The position numbers were made by a program, and so were the translations under genes. A stretch of DNA of 9,465 nt, taken from assembly GCA_905480565.1 (NCBI GenBank), contig CAJQQW010000321.1:1-9465 (forward strand), in the 5' to 3' direction. A model generated the notes under the pieces. It worked only from the letters and a program-made list of their open reading frames with translations. It did no database searches and was not told where the DNA came from. Origin of the DNA: an uncultured Halioglobus sp. Lineage in GTDB: Bacteria; Pseudomonadota; Gammaproteobacteria; Pseudomonadales; Halieaceae. Below are positions 1 to 6,513 of the stretch, piece after piece; position 1 is the stretch's first letter; every line of letters begins with the position of its first letter.

Positions 1-287
1 GAAAGTGTGAGTCCAATACCGCCCCAAATAATGGCTTCGACTAAGCCAAACGCCACGCCACCGACTGTCAGTACAACGTGCGTCGAGAGACCAAAAAACA
101 AACGGAAAATGATGAGAAAAACGTAGGTCAGGGGACCACGCCAGCCCAGCGAATCAATCCAGTCCTGAAAATCTTGAACTGACGCCAGGTTGAATTCGAT
201 ACCAAAATAGTCCACCAACGCTCTACCCAGCATCAGGAGTGCAGCAAGCACACCCACAGATACCAGCAGTGGCATCCACGACTTCAC
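1..287 (-). CDS. TVP38/TMEM64 family (VTT-domain) inner-membrane protein, N-terminal part
   Basis: This is a partial gene: the frame is open to the left edge, so only about 95 N-terminal residues are visible. The chosen start is GTG at 287, preceded by GAGGA (295-299) with a 7-base gap. An ATG at 275 in the same frame is the alternative. The visible protein has a first membrane segment (about residues 5-22, VSVGVLAALLMLG), a short periplasmic or loop stretch with paired aromatics (DWIDSLGWRGPLTY), then FLIIFRLFFGLSTHVVLTVG and GGVAFGLVEAIIWGG. This arrangement, with an Arg in a hydrophobic run followed by a glycine-rich re-entrant-like segment, is typical of the TVP38/TMEM64/DedA superfamily. 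These are integral membrane proteins implicated in lipid handling. It follows the dioxygenase by 41 bases on the same strand and is probably co-transcribed. The family call is by eye; the C-terminal half is not visible. Confidence 0.72.
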   Translation of the reverse strand, partial: MKSWMPLLVSVGVLAALLMLGRALVDYFGIEFNLASVQDFQDWIDSLGWRGPLTYVFLIIFRLFFGLSTHVVLTVGGVAFGLVEAIIWGGIGLTL

Positions 288-328
288 AGCAAGGTCCTCG
301 TGACTCGATTCGGCTCGCTCATGTAGAC

Positions 329-1174
329 CTAGGCTCCTCGCGCTAAGACCTGACAACGTAATAAGAGCCGACGTTGTGCTGGATCGATAGACGTGCGTTT
401 ATGAAGACAGCGGCGATTATCCCAAATCATGACATCGCCGGGCGTCCAGTTCTGCTCAACGACGTATGCGCCTGGAGTCGCATGTGCCCATAATTCATCT
501 AATAATGTGTCGCTCTCCACCAACGACAAGCCTGGAATATAAGCCCATTCTCGACGACCTAAATACAAGCACTCCTCACCTGTTTCACTGTGCGCTTGAA
601 TGATGGGATGCACCGCTCCCGGCGCATCACGGGCATCATTGAATGCTTCAAAACCGAAGCGCAAGTTTCCCACGCTGTCGTGTGCCGCGTTGTGCTTGAT
701 GGTGAGACCTTCAACTCGCCTGCGTAAGTCGCCTGGTAGCATTGAAAGCGCCGCCCGTTGGTCGGCAAAAAACGTATCACCGCCGTTTTGCGGAATCTCC
801 ACACCGAGCAATACGCTGGCTGGCGGTGGCGTCTCGATGTAGGTCATATCGGAATGCCAAGTCGCCTCTGCATCACCCAAGCCTCCAATGGGCTTGCCAT
901 CCACCTCGATATTTGAAATCGGCGTTACAAAAAGATTGTCGAGTCTGGCCTTTTGCGCCTCGGTCAAACGTCCCGTCGGCATTTGCTCCAGAGGGCCAAA
1001 GCGCTGGCTAAAAGTTTGAAGGGAATCCTTATCGAGTAACTGGCCTTTAAATCTCAATACTCCATACGCCAACCAGGCTGCGTAAATCGCATCAAATGTA
1101 TCGTCAGTTAAATCTTCGAGATCGACACCCTCGACGTCAGCACCAAAACCCTGGCATATAGGTACTATATTCAA
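329..1174 (-). CDS. TauD/TfdA-family Fe(II)/2-oxoglutarate-dependent dioxygenase
   Basis: The 281-residue product is a normal length for the family. Such enzymes couple oxidation of 2-oxoglutarate to hydroxylation of a small substrate (taurine, aryloxyalkanoates, carnitine-like or sulfate-ester compounds) in the cytoplasm. The frame runs upstream to 1300, but there is no ATG near the family N-terminus. TTG at 1174 is chosen because a strong GGAGG (1185-1189) lies 10 bases upstream, and because the protein then begins with the family-typical GFGADVEGVDL. The facial triad is visible: His107-x-Asp109 in ATWHSDMTY, and His258 in CLHKR. The 2-oxoglutarate-binding arginines lie in the AQRRLLLR stretch (268-273). 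Other family blocks are GGDTFFAD, AVHPII and LYLGRRE. The substrate cannot be told from sequence, and the GRR/YIPGL block suggests a subgroup distinct from true taurine dioxygenase. The likely operon partner is the downstream TVP38-like gene. Confidence 0.9.
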   Translation of the reverse strand: MNIVPICQGFGADVEGVDLEDLTDDTFDAIYAAWLAYGVLRFKGQLLDKDSLQTFSQRFGPLEQMPTGRLTEAQKARLDNLFVTPISNIEVDGKPIGGLGDAEATWHSDMTYIETPPPASVLLGVEIPQNGGDTFFADQRAALSMLPGDLRRRVEGLTIKHNAAHDSVGNLRFGFEAFNDARDAPGAVHPIIQAHSETGEECLYLGRREWAYIPGLSLVESDTLLDELWAHATPGAYVVEQNWTPGDVMIWDNRRCLHKRTSIDPAQRRLLLRCQVLARGA

Positions 1175-1265
1175 AAGTTTGCAGCCTCCAATATCTCGGC
1201 TATCGTTATATGTTGTGGTACAGGTAAAGGTCGAATCATTATCGGCCAATGTTATAAAATGGCAT

Positions 1266-1280
1266 GCGATATACCATCGC
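1266..1280. promoter_or_regulatory. Short perfect inverted repeat upstream of the dioxygenase gene
   Basis: GCGAT and ATCGC arms flank a 5-base spacer (ATACC on the plus strand). It lies about 90 bases upstream of the dioxygenase TTG start and just before the decayed GFA-type gene on the other strand. A second, imperfect dyad (GGTCGA/TCGGCC with a 7-base spacer, about 1229-1247) lies between it and the dioxygenase. They could be operator sites, but 5-6 base arms occur often by chance. Confidence 0.2.
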
Positions 1281-1318
1281 AAAGATACGTCAAGATTCAA
1301 AGTGAGAGCAACCTATCG

Positions 1319-1566
1319 ATGCCTATCGGTGGAAACTGCCAGTGCGGTAACATTATTTGGCGAGCCATTGCTGATCCGAACCACCTCGCTGTCTGTTACT
1401 GCACTGATTCTCAGACTTTCGGATTGTCAGCGTTTTAGCATGCAACTGGTGTTGCTAGCGATAGTTTTCAAATGGATCAAGGGACACTCAAAGCGGATGA
1501 AAAAAAAAGTTAGCGGACAGCGGGAATGCGCGCCATTAGAGCGTCTGTAGCAGAAGCCTCTCTTAG
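1319..1566 (+). pseudogene. Decayed glutathione-dependent formaldehyde-activating (GFA/CENP-V-type) protein gene
   Basis: Reading from ATG at 1319 gives MPIGGNCQCGNIIWRA, then CYCTDSQTFGLSAF. This matches the zinc-binding start of GFA-family proteins (usually G-x-C-x-C-G, then C-H-C-T-D-C-Q, then G-S-A-F). A TAG at 1436-1438 then interrupts. The same frame resumes with HATGVASDSFQMDQGTLKAD, which fits the next family block. At the nine-A run (1500-1508) the match moves to another frame, giving LADSGNARH, the usual family motif, ended by TAG at 1537-1539. The last Cys of the first zinc cluster is Ser. An intact relative would be about 130 residues, so the remnant may extend to about 1700, but matching there is poor. 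The gene is broken by at least two stops and one frameshift. A single homopolymer sequencing error could not explain all of this. Confidence 0.72.
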
Positions 1567-1775
1567 TGAATCAGGCCTTTTGTTCCCTCATGCTTTGACG
1601 GCGCACACGGTATGAGAGCTGGAGGATACGAGTCGATTTCTTGGCAATACACCATTTACACTGTCTACATTTAATGGTGTTCAGTTCAACCCCAAGACAG
1701 AAAATCACGAATATGGCATACTCCTCCAAACTATGTAGCTTTGTTAGGTGTCTACTGAAAGTTGAAGGTATGTGC

Positions 1776-2747
1776 ATGGTCAAGTCCATAATCTCGAGAA
1801 CAGCCGGCCTGATCTTGTTCCTCGCGCTAAACCCGGCAACACAAGCGGTAGGGGATGTTCTCACGACAGATACCATCGGTAGTGTTGATGTCGAGATCCG
1901 ACGCGCGGGAGAGGGAGTTTATCCGTTAGTCATATTCTCGCATGGCATGGGCGGCTGCCCTGGCAGCAACGAAAGCATACTGAGTGCCCTGGCTGACAGG
2001 GGTTATATCGTCATCGCTCCGAAACATGGAGACTGTATCTCAGGCAGTACGACGCCGGATGTCGCCTGGAGTGACCCCAGTAACTGGACCGACCTGACAA
2101 ATCGTGATCGCCGCGACGACATTCACTCAGTGCTCGATGCACAGCCCTATAGCACCTATGCGCAGTATGTCGAAGACTTCGAGCGAGTCGGTTGCATGGG
2201 TTACTCGATGGGCGGTTACACCTGCATGGGTCTCGCGGGCGCCTGGAGTACTTGGACCCGCGATGAGATCCGGGTCGTGGCAGCTCTCTCTCCGTGGCAC
2301 AGGCCGTATCTGGTGCAAGACCGCGTCGCAGGCATGACAAACGACCAGACACTTTACCAGGGGGGTACGCGGGACGTCGCCATCACACCTCAGTTGATCC
2401 AGCCGAATGGAACTTACGATCAGACTTGGCCTGCCAGGTACGTTCAGGTATTCGAAGGGGCGGGTCATTTTGCGTGGCGTGACGGTATTCTGGGTGAAGG
2501 CTTCCATAGCCAGATGTCTTACTACATTGGTTCGTTCTTTGACGCCTACCTCAAGAACGGGTCCACGGAAAGTCTCGAAGCCATGGAATCACTGGTCAGC
2601 GCCCTGGATTTCGAGCACGACACTGACGGCGACCGTGTCGGTGACTCCGTGGATAACTGTCCCCTGGTGGCAAACCCGGATCAAACTCCCAGCACCATCT
2701 CACCGGGGCAAGGGCTGGCGTGTGAGGATCTGCCGCCGGGTTGCTAG
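1776..2747 (+). CDS. Secreted alpha/beta hydrolase (PAF-acetylhydrolase/dienelactone hydrolase-like) with thrombospondin type 3 tail
   Basis: The product is 323 residues. The start is ATG 1776, 7 bases after GAAGG; the ATG at 1770 abuts that site and the longer upstream frame has no support. Residues 1-24 are a Sec signal peptide (hydrophobic GLILFLALN, cleavage after ATQA). The hydrolase core shows the oxyanion-hole strand LVIFSHGMGG (about 51-60), the nucleophile elbow GYSMGG with Ser144, a probable acid Asp200 in GGTRDVAITP, and catalytic His231 in EGAGHFAW. The C-terminus (about 281-303) reads DTDGDRVGDSVDNCPLVANP, a thrombospondin type 3-like calcium-binding repeat, ending in a short Cys-containing tail. 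It is an esterase- or lipase-like enzyme exported beyond the inner membrane; the substrate is unknown. The same reading frame continues past the TAG into the next, broken gene. Confidence 0.87.
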   Translation: MVKSIISRTAGLILFLALNPATQAVGDVLTTDTIGSVDVEIRRAGEGVYPLVIFSHGMGGCPGSNESILSALADRGYIVIAPKHGDCISGSTTPDVAWSDPSNWTDLTNRDRRDDIHSVLDAQPYSTYAQYVEDFERVGCMGYSMGGYTCMGLAGAWSTWTRDEIRVVAALSPWHRPYLVQDRVAGMTNDQTLYQGGTRDVAITPQLIQPNGTYDQTWPARYVQVFEGAGHFAWRDGILGEGFHSQMSYYIGSFFDAYLKNGSTESLEAMESLVSALDFEHDTDGDRVGDSVDNCPLVANPDQTPSTISPGQGLACEDLPPGC

Positions 2748-2771
2748 CACCACGCGGCCAAGCGTCCGGGG

Positions 2772-3014
2772 TTGGCACAGAAGCGCAAGCGATGCTGCGT
2801 CCTGGCTCTTTCAATGCTGGTGATAGCAGTATTGGCCTATGTGGCCTTCCGACTCAAGTACGACGGACTGGGCAAAATTTTGACGGCTGAGGAACTCGAG
2901 GACTATGCGTGACTGCTTGAAGAGCGTGATAGTGATGGAGTCGATTTGGCAGTGATGCGAAAGTTTCTGGAAGAGGGTGACGGTAGGGAATTCATCTTGC
3001 GCTTACATAGATAG
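2772..3014 (+). pseudogene. Small single-pass membrane protein frame interrupted by an in-frame TGA
   Basis: Directly after the hydrolase stop, and in the same frame, the sequence encodes a basic segment (LAQKRKRCC), a hydrophobic membrane span (VLALSMLVIAVLAYVAF) and then RLKYDGLGKILTAEELEDYA. A TGA follows at 2910-2912. Beyond it the frame gives LLEERDSDGVDLAVMRKFLE and EGDGREFILRLHR, then TAG at 3012-3014. Both halves look coding, with acidic amphipathic character and an EF-hand-like DSDG. They read naturally as one protein of about 80 residues if TGA replaced a sense codon such as TGG. The start is uncertain: TTG 2772 and ATG 2814 are possible, and no good ribosome site is seen. A truncated protein ending at 2912, or recoding of TGA, cannot be excluded. 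The family is not recognised. Confidence 0.5.
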
Positions 3015-3055
3015 AGAGCCCCTGATATTTCCCCGTTTAATTTCATCATCGACTC

Positions 3056-4117
3056 TCAGCTGTCTTCGCAAAGCTTTTCAAGCACCGGATAACCGCACAG
3101 GTCCCTGCCGGTTTTAATTTCGCCGTTTTCAAAGCGTTCCCAGGGCAGCAACCAGTACTGGCTGGGCACCTGCTCAACTAGGGAGTCGCCCAATGGCGTG
3201 GAGACATAAAGAATGCGACGGTTGGGAAAATTTAAACTTTCTATCAGCCAAGGCGTGAAAAATTGATCCTCCAGCAGCTGCGCGTAGCTGCCATCGGACA
3301 GCGCCTGGGCAAAGCCCCGCTCCACCGCGTCGAAGAGGCGATGGTTATCCGAGTTCACGGTATAGAGCCAAGCCGCCGGGTGTACGATGTGGATGTAAGG
3401 ATCGACGGTCACGGATGGATACTGATTGTTACCAGAATTACACTCGGACTCGACGCTGGTGATACTCCGTGGAAAGTAATCGACCCGCCCTTCGTTGAGC
3501 AGGTTGTAGGTCAGTGTTGTTTCGACCTCGAAGGTAGGCAGCCCGCCCTGCGCGAGAATCTTAGCGTCAGTCCATCCTTGTCCCTGTACCGCAATAAAAT
3601 ATTTCAGATCGTCAAGATGATCGACATTTTTGAAGCGATCGATGTACAAATCATTGACACAGGCCACGCGCAAACCCAGCAAACCACCGGTGACGGGTAC
3701 TGTAGTTGTCCGAACGCCCGGAAAGCTTTCGCCCATGCCGCTGAGTATGATGTTAACGCCATCAGGATTCGATTTTGAGGGCATGATGGAGCCGGCAATA
3801 TCGCGGCTGCCCCGTGAACTGTCAGCGACATTCTGGCTGTAGCCGAGTTGGTACTTGACGCCGCTCTTGTCCATGATCAATTTGAGCATTGCAAAGGCGA
3901 GCGTATTTTCCGTATAGGAATAGTCTACCCTGTGCAATACGACAGGGAGAGTATCGGCAGGCAGCGCGCGAATTTCGTCGGGAGTCAAAATCAGGTCGGA
4001 GTCGCCCTGTTTGCTGACCTCAATTTTATCCTGAATAAAAAGGGCGCCTAATATCACGATGGCGGCGCTGGATAGAATCGAAAACACCTGGGGATTTCGG
4101 AATAGTATGTTCCTCAT
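3056..4117 (-). CDS. Membrane-anchored periplasmic solute-binding protein (type 2, SBP_bac_3-like)
   Basis: The product is 353 residues. ATG 4117 follows GAGAGGG by about 9 bases. Residues 11-28 (VFSILSSAAIVILGALFI) form one hydrophobic segment with no clear cleavage site, so it may be a signal anchor tethering a periplasmic domain. The rest resembles amino-acid-type binding proteins: PVTGGLLGLR (141-150), HLDDLKYFIAVQGQGWTD (167-184) and LLNEGRVDYFPRSI (206-219). The GxGWxD and GRxDYFPR blocks recur in stand-alone binding proteins that are not linked to an ABC permease. There are four Cys residues (153, 226, 341, 350), the last two near the C-terminus. No permease or ATPase gene is adjacent. 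It lies 43 bases downstream of the ligand-gated channel gene on the same strand, which suggests an operon and a sensory or ligand-presenting role rather than uptake. The ligand is unknown. Confidence 0.78.
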   Translation of the reverse strand: MRNILFRNPQVFSILSSAAIVILGALFIQDKIEVSKQGDSDLILTPDEIRALPADTLPVVLHRVDYSYTENTLAFAMLKLIMDKSGVKYQLGYSQNVADSSRGSRDIAGSIMPSKSNPDGVNIILSGMGESFPGVRTTTVPVTGGLLGLRVACVNDLYIDRFKNVDHLDDLKYFIAVQGQGWTDAKILAQGGLPTFEVETTLTYNLLNEGRVDYFPRSITSVESECNSGNNQYPSVTVDPYIHIVHPAAWLYTVNSDNHRLFDAVERGFAQALSDGSYAQLLEDQFFTPWLIESLNFPNRRILYVSTPLGDSLVEQVPSQYWLLPWERFENGEIKTGRDLCGYPVLEKLCEDS

Positions 4118-4160
4118 GGGACGAACCCTCTCACTTCAGGCGCTTGTGGTGGTGTAGCGC

Positions 4161-5270
4161 TCATAGCACATCACTCGGGACAATGGCATAGATCGCTAGT
4201 ACGGTGCCCAGAAGGTACAGTGGCAGGAGACTCATTTTTAGAAAGTGTCTGAGTCTCAGGCTCCACTCGGCCGGAACATGGTCAATTAATTCATCGGCGG
4301 TGGCGGCATACAGGATTCCCACGTAGACGATGATCTGGATTTGACCGCTGACTCCTCCGAGTGCCGACGCCGGCAAAATTTCAGCGAGATAAACCGAGTT
4401 GGCTGCTGCTGAGACAACGGCACCGAGAATAAGATCGTCGCGGCTTCGGGATATACCGAGGGCAAGGACGCACAATCCAATGGCTAGAAAATAGCCCAGA
4501 AAACTCGGTATAAATTCGAGGTGCCCCCGTCGGCGCATCTCGATCAGTGCATTTACAACGGGACCCTGATAGACCGCGCCACTGTCGCGATCAGGCATGC
4601 CGAGGTTGCCCACGATACTGATCGAGCCAGACACAGGGTCGAGGCCGCCCAATTGCCAGTCGTACAGAATCAGTTCGGGATGCACGGAGCTGTTGATCCG
4701 ATCTACGCTGAAGGCCAAGGCGTTCTGGATGGGGTTGGCCATGCCAATGCGAATGCGCAGTAGCTGGTTGTCAAAGGGGTAGTTGGTCAATATCCAGGGG
4801 TTGATGATTTTGTTACGCACGGCATACAGCCGCCATTGCAGATCTCCATAGGTCTGCTCGCTAATCAGCTCAAAGCGACCAATATCACCGTGGTGTATTG
4901 CGTTTAGCACCTCCAGCGAATCACTGGGATTATCACCACCAGCGGTTGACCAAACGGTTGAAAGATAAAACTGCGCGTTGAAAGAATTACCCAGCAGGTC
5001 GATCTCGTCGATGGCGGTGACGTAAAGCCCTATCTGCAGCGTTCCCACGGGCGGACCGCTGCTTGATAGAGGGTTAGACGGCGATGCGTTGAGTGCGGGC
5101 TGAACGGCTGGTGTTTTCTCGGCGGGGATTGTAGCGAAAACCTGAGGAGGCCAGAGACCGAGCAGTAAAACTGTCGCCATAAGGCCGAGCAGGCAGGCTG
5201 TAGGCCGCGCCATCTCTCTTGGAGAGCGGATAACTGCACCCGCCAAAGCTCCGAGACAAGCTGTCACCAT
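4161..5270 (-). CDS. Prokaryotic pentameric ligand-gated ion channel (Cys-loop receptor superfamily) homologue
   Basis: The product is 369 residues. It has an N-terminal signal sequence (hydrophobic CLLGLMATVLLLGLW, probable cleavage after VFA, residue 46) and a Pro/Ser-rich linker (about 50-75). A beta-rich extracellular domain then starts with GTLQIGLYVTAIDEID (76-91) and FNAQFYLSTVW. It carries NYPFDNQLLRIRIG (163-176), the equivalent of the Cys-loop F/Y-P-F-D-x-Q motif without the cysteines, as in bacterial members. After RRRGHLEFIP come four membrane helices: M1 about 252-272, M2 about 278-298 (DDLILGAVVSAAANSVYLAE), M3 about 309-327 and M4 about 345-365. This matches the GLIC/ELIC architecture, with the ligand domain in the periplasm. 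Acidic residues D278/D279 at the inner end of M2 hint at cation selectivity (inference). ATG 5270 overlaps a mini-ORF; ATG 5213 would give a more compact signal peptide but has a poorly placed ribosome site. Confidence 0.85.
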   Translation of the reverse strand: MVTACLGALAGAVIRSPREMARPTACLLGLMATVLLLGLWPPQVFATIPAEKTPAVQPALNASPSNPLSSSGPPVGTLQIGLYVTAIDEIDLLGNSFNAQFYLSTVWSTAGGDNPSDSLEVLNAIHHGDIGRFELISEQTYGDLQWRLYAVRNKIINPWILTNYPFDNQLLRIRIGMANPIQNALAFSVDRINSSVHPELILYDWQLGGLDPVSGSISIVGNLGMPDRDSGAVYQGPVVNALIEMRRRGHLEFIPSFLGYFLAIGLCVLALGISRSRDDLILGAVVSAAANSVYLAEILPASALGGVSGQIQIIVYVGILYAATADELIDHVPAEWSLRLRHFLKMSLLPLYLLGTVLAIYAIVPSDVL

Positions 5271-5284
5271 GCTATTCCGTTCAT
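5264..5284 (-). CDS. Six-codon mini-ORF overlapping the channel gene start
   Basis: The best Shine-Dalgarno near the channel gene, AAGGAAGGA, lies 7 bases before ATG 5284, not before the channel's own start. That ATG opens a reading frame encoding only MNGIAW, ending with TGA at 5264-5266. The channel ATG (5268-5270) lies inside this mini-ORF in another frame. It could couple or meter translation of the channel, or the channel's start may be misjudged. No wider conservation can be tested here. Confidence 0.35.
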   Translation of the reverse strand: MNGIAW

Positions 5285-5724
5285 CGTCTCGTCCTTCCTT
5301 GTTTACGGGTCAGGCGGTTCAATTCGCCGCCTTCTGTCCCTATATTCGCCACCGCATGCCGCGCGCGCGGTCCCAGGGCGCTTTGTGTGCGCCTGACTCC
5401 GACTCAAGTATAGGACAAATAGATGCAGGGTGAGGGCATGGAGGCGCTTAATCCACCCCTCGCGATCTCACATCCACTCTGAGTCGCTATCCATGATGCA
5501 GCCCAGCGACAACCAAAGACCACTGTCCCTTATTGCTCTGTATCCGGAGTTCGTCGGTATTCCTTATAGCGCCTGTTTCTCTCACTCAAGATTAGAGCAA
5601 TATCAATAAAGATGTGTAAAAAATGAGTCAGATTGTTGTTGGCCGTCGGGAGGGTTTGAAAGTAGGCTATGATTGCGCAGCGTCGAGAACGCAGTGAATA
5701 CCGTGCGAGTTAGGAGTGAGTACA
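5285..5724. other. Intergenic region between divergent genes (channel unit and two-span protein)
   Basis: About 440 bases separate the minus-strand channel unit from the plus-strand gene at 5725. The region should hold promoters for both. No convincing -35/-10 pair, riboswitch or RNA gene was found. A GCGCGCGCGG run lies near 5361-5370, and a 6-base inverted repeat GTCGCT/AGCGAC with a 16-base spacer lies at 5483-5510. An A/T-rich stretch (about 5590-5625) precedes the plus-strand gene. Confidence 0.4.
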
Positions 5725-6381
5725 ATGTCAGAAAATAACAATGCTGGTCGCTCTCGCTGGTCCCGTGGCTGGATTTTGCTCGGCGTTCTTTACGGAATTT
5801 TCTTCTTCTGGTATACCTCATTTGAAGGGCCTTTAACGGAGGAGGAGGTTGCTCACTTCTCCCGCGTTATAGAGAATTCTCCTGGCGGACAAGAGCGGTT
5901 GGAACGGTGGCAGGGCTTTATGCAGGCCGATACCGGCGATGATTTCGCGGTGTGGAATGCGATAGACCTTCTTGATACACCCAGACCTGTGGCTGGGGCG
6001 TTACCCGGAGAAAGCGCACAGCAGGTGCTGAATCGCTACTCGACGCCCTTTATGAGCAAAGCCCTGACGCGGGCGGGGCATGTCGTCTTACTGGGCTTCA
6101 GCGCCGGCAAGGCTATCGACCTATGGGGGTTGGAAGGCGCAGATAATTGGGATCAGGGAGCTCTCATTCGGTATCGCAGTCGGCGTGACCTGCTGGAGAT
6201 GTTCGAAGAGATTACCGCGGATGAGTCGGGCATTCATGCGTTTAAGGTGGCGGCAATGGAGAAAACGTTGGCCTTTCCTTTGGATCCCTGGTATCAGCTG
6301 GGCGACCCTCGCCTGGTGCTGGGCCTGTTGTTCCTCATCATTGGATTGCTTTTACAGCTGCGACGTAATCGACTAGGGTGA
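5725..6381 (+). CDS. Uncharacterised inner-membrane protein with terminal membrane spans
   Basis: The product is 218 residues. ATG 5725 is chosen because AGGAG (5712-5716) sits 8 bases upstream; a GTG at 5716 in the same frame overlaps that site. An N-terminal span (about 16-31, GWILLGVLYGIFFFWY) and a C-terminal span (about 195-211, LVLGLLFLIIGLLLQL) flank a soluble domain of about 160 residues, so both ends probably lie in the cytoplasm with the domain in the periplasm. The segment HVVLLGFSAGKAIDLWGLEG followed by IRYRSRRDLLEMFEEI resembles the strand-helix rhythm of ferredoxin-like dimeric alpha/beta barrels (DUF1330-like), but this is an impression, not a match. The family is not recognised. 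It stands alone on the plus strand, convergent with the MFS gene, and a stem-loop follows its stop. Confidence 0.75.
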   Translation: MSENNNAGRSRWSRGWILLGVLYGIFFFWYTSFEGPLTEEEVAHFSRVIENSPGGQERLERWQGFMQADTGDDFAVWNAIDLLDTPRPVAGALPGESAQQVLNRYSTPFMSKALTRAGHVVLLGFSAGKAIDLWGLEGADNWDQGALIRYRSRRDLLEMFEEITADESGIHAFKVAAMEKTLAFPLDPWYQLGDPRLVLGLLFLIIGLLLQLRRNRLG

Positions 6382-6390
6382 GTCGCCACA

Positions 6391-6425
6391 ATAGCCGCGA
6401 GGCCTCACACTCTACCTCTGGCTAT
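6391..6425. terminator. Stem-loop between convergent genes, possible terminator
   Basis: ATAGCC (6391-6396) pairs with GGCTAT (6420-6425). Inside, GAGG (6399-6402) pairs with CCTC (6415-6418), leaving a 12-base loop and a 2/1 internal mismatch. It begins nine bases after the stop of the upstream plus-strand gene and lies in the 132-base gap before the convergent MFS gene's 3' end. No U-run follows on either strand, so intrinsic termination is uncertain. Confidence 0.33.
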
Positions 6426-6513
6426 CTGAATATCAGGAACATTGAAGGAAGACGCTCCATGCCCCTTGGCCGCCAGCGCTATCCCGACAGAGCACTTTGA
6501 AGCCGAAGATCTC

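Noticed and set aside
1179..1550. A 123-codon plus-strand frame over the region after the dioxygenase
   Set aside because: It runs in a frame different from the readable GFA-type blocks, has no family resemblance, and starts within the dioxygenase ribosome-site region. It is a by-product of the decayed gene.
2011..2507. Minus-strand frames opposite the hydrolase
   Set aside because: They are antisense to a gene with an intact catalytic triad and signal peptide. Their translations are Arg/Cys/His-rich with no family features.
5483..5510. GTCGCT/AGCGAC inverted repeat in the divergent intergenic region
   Set aside because: Six-base arms with a 16-base spacer are common by chance, and the repeat does not sit against a recognisable promoter.
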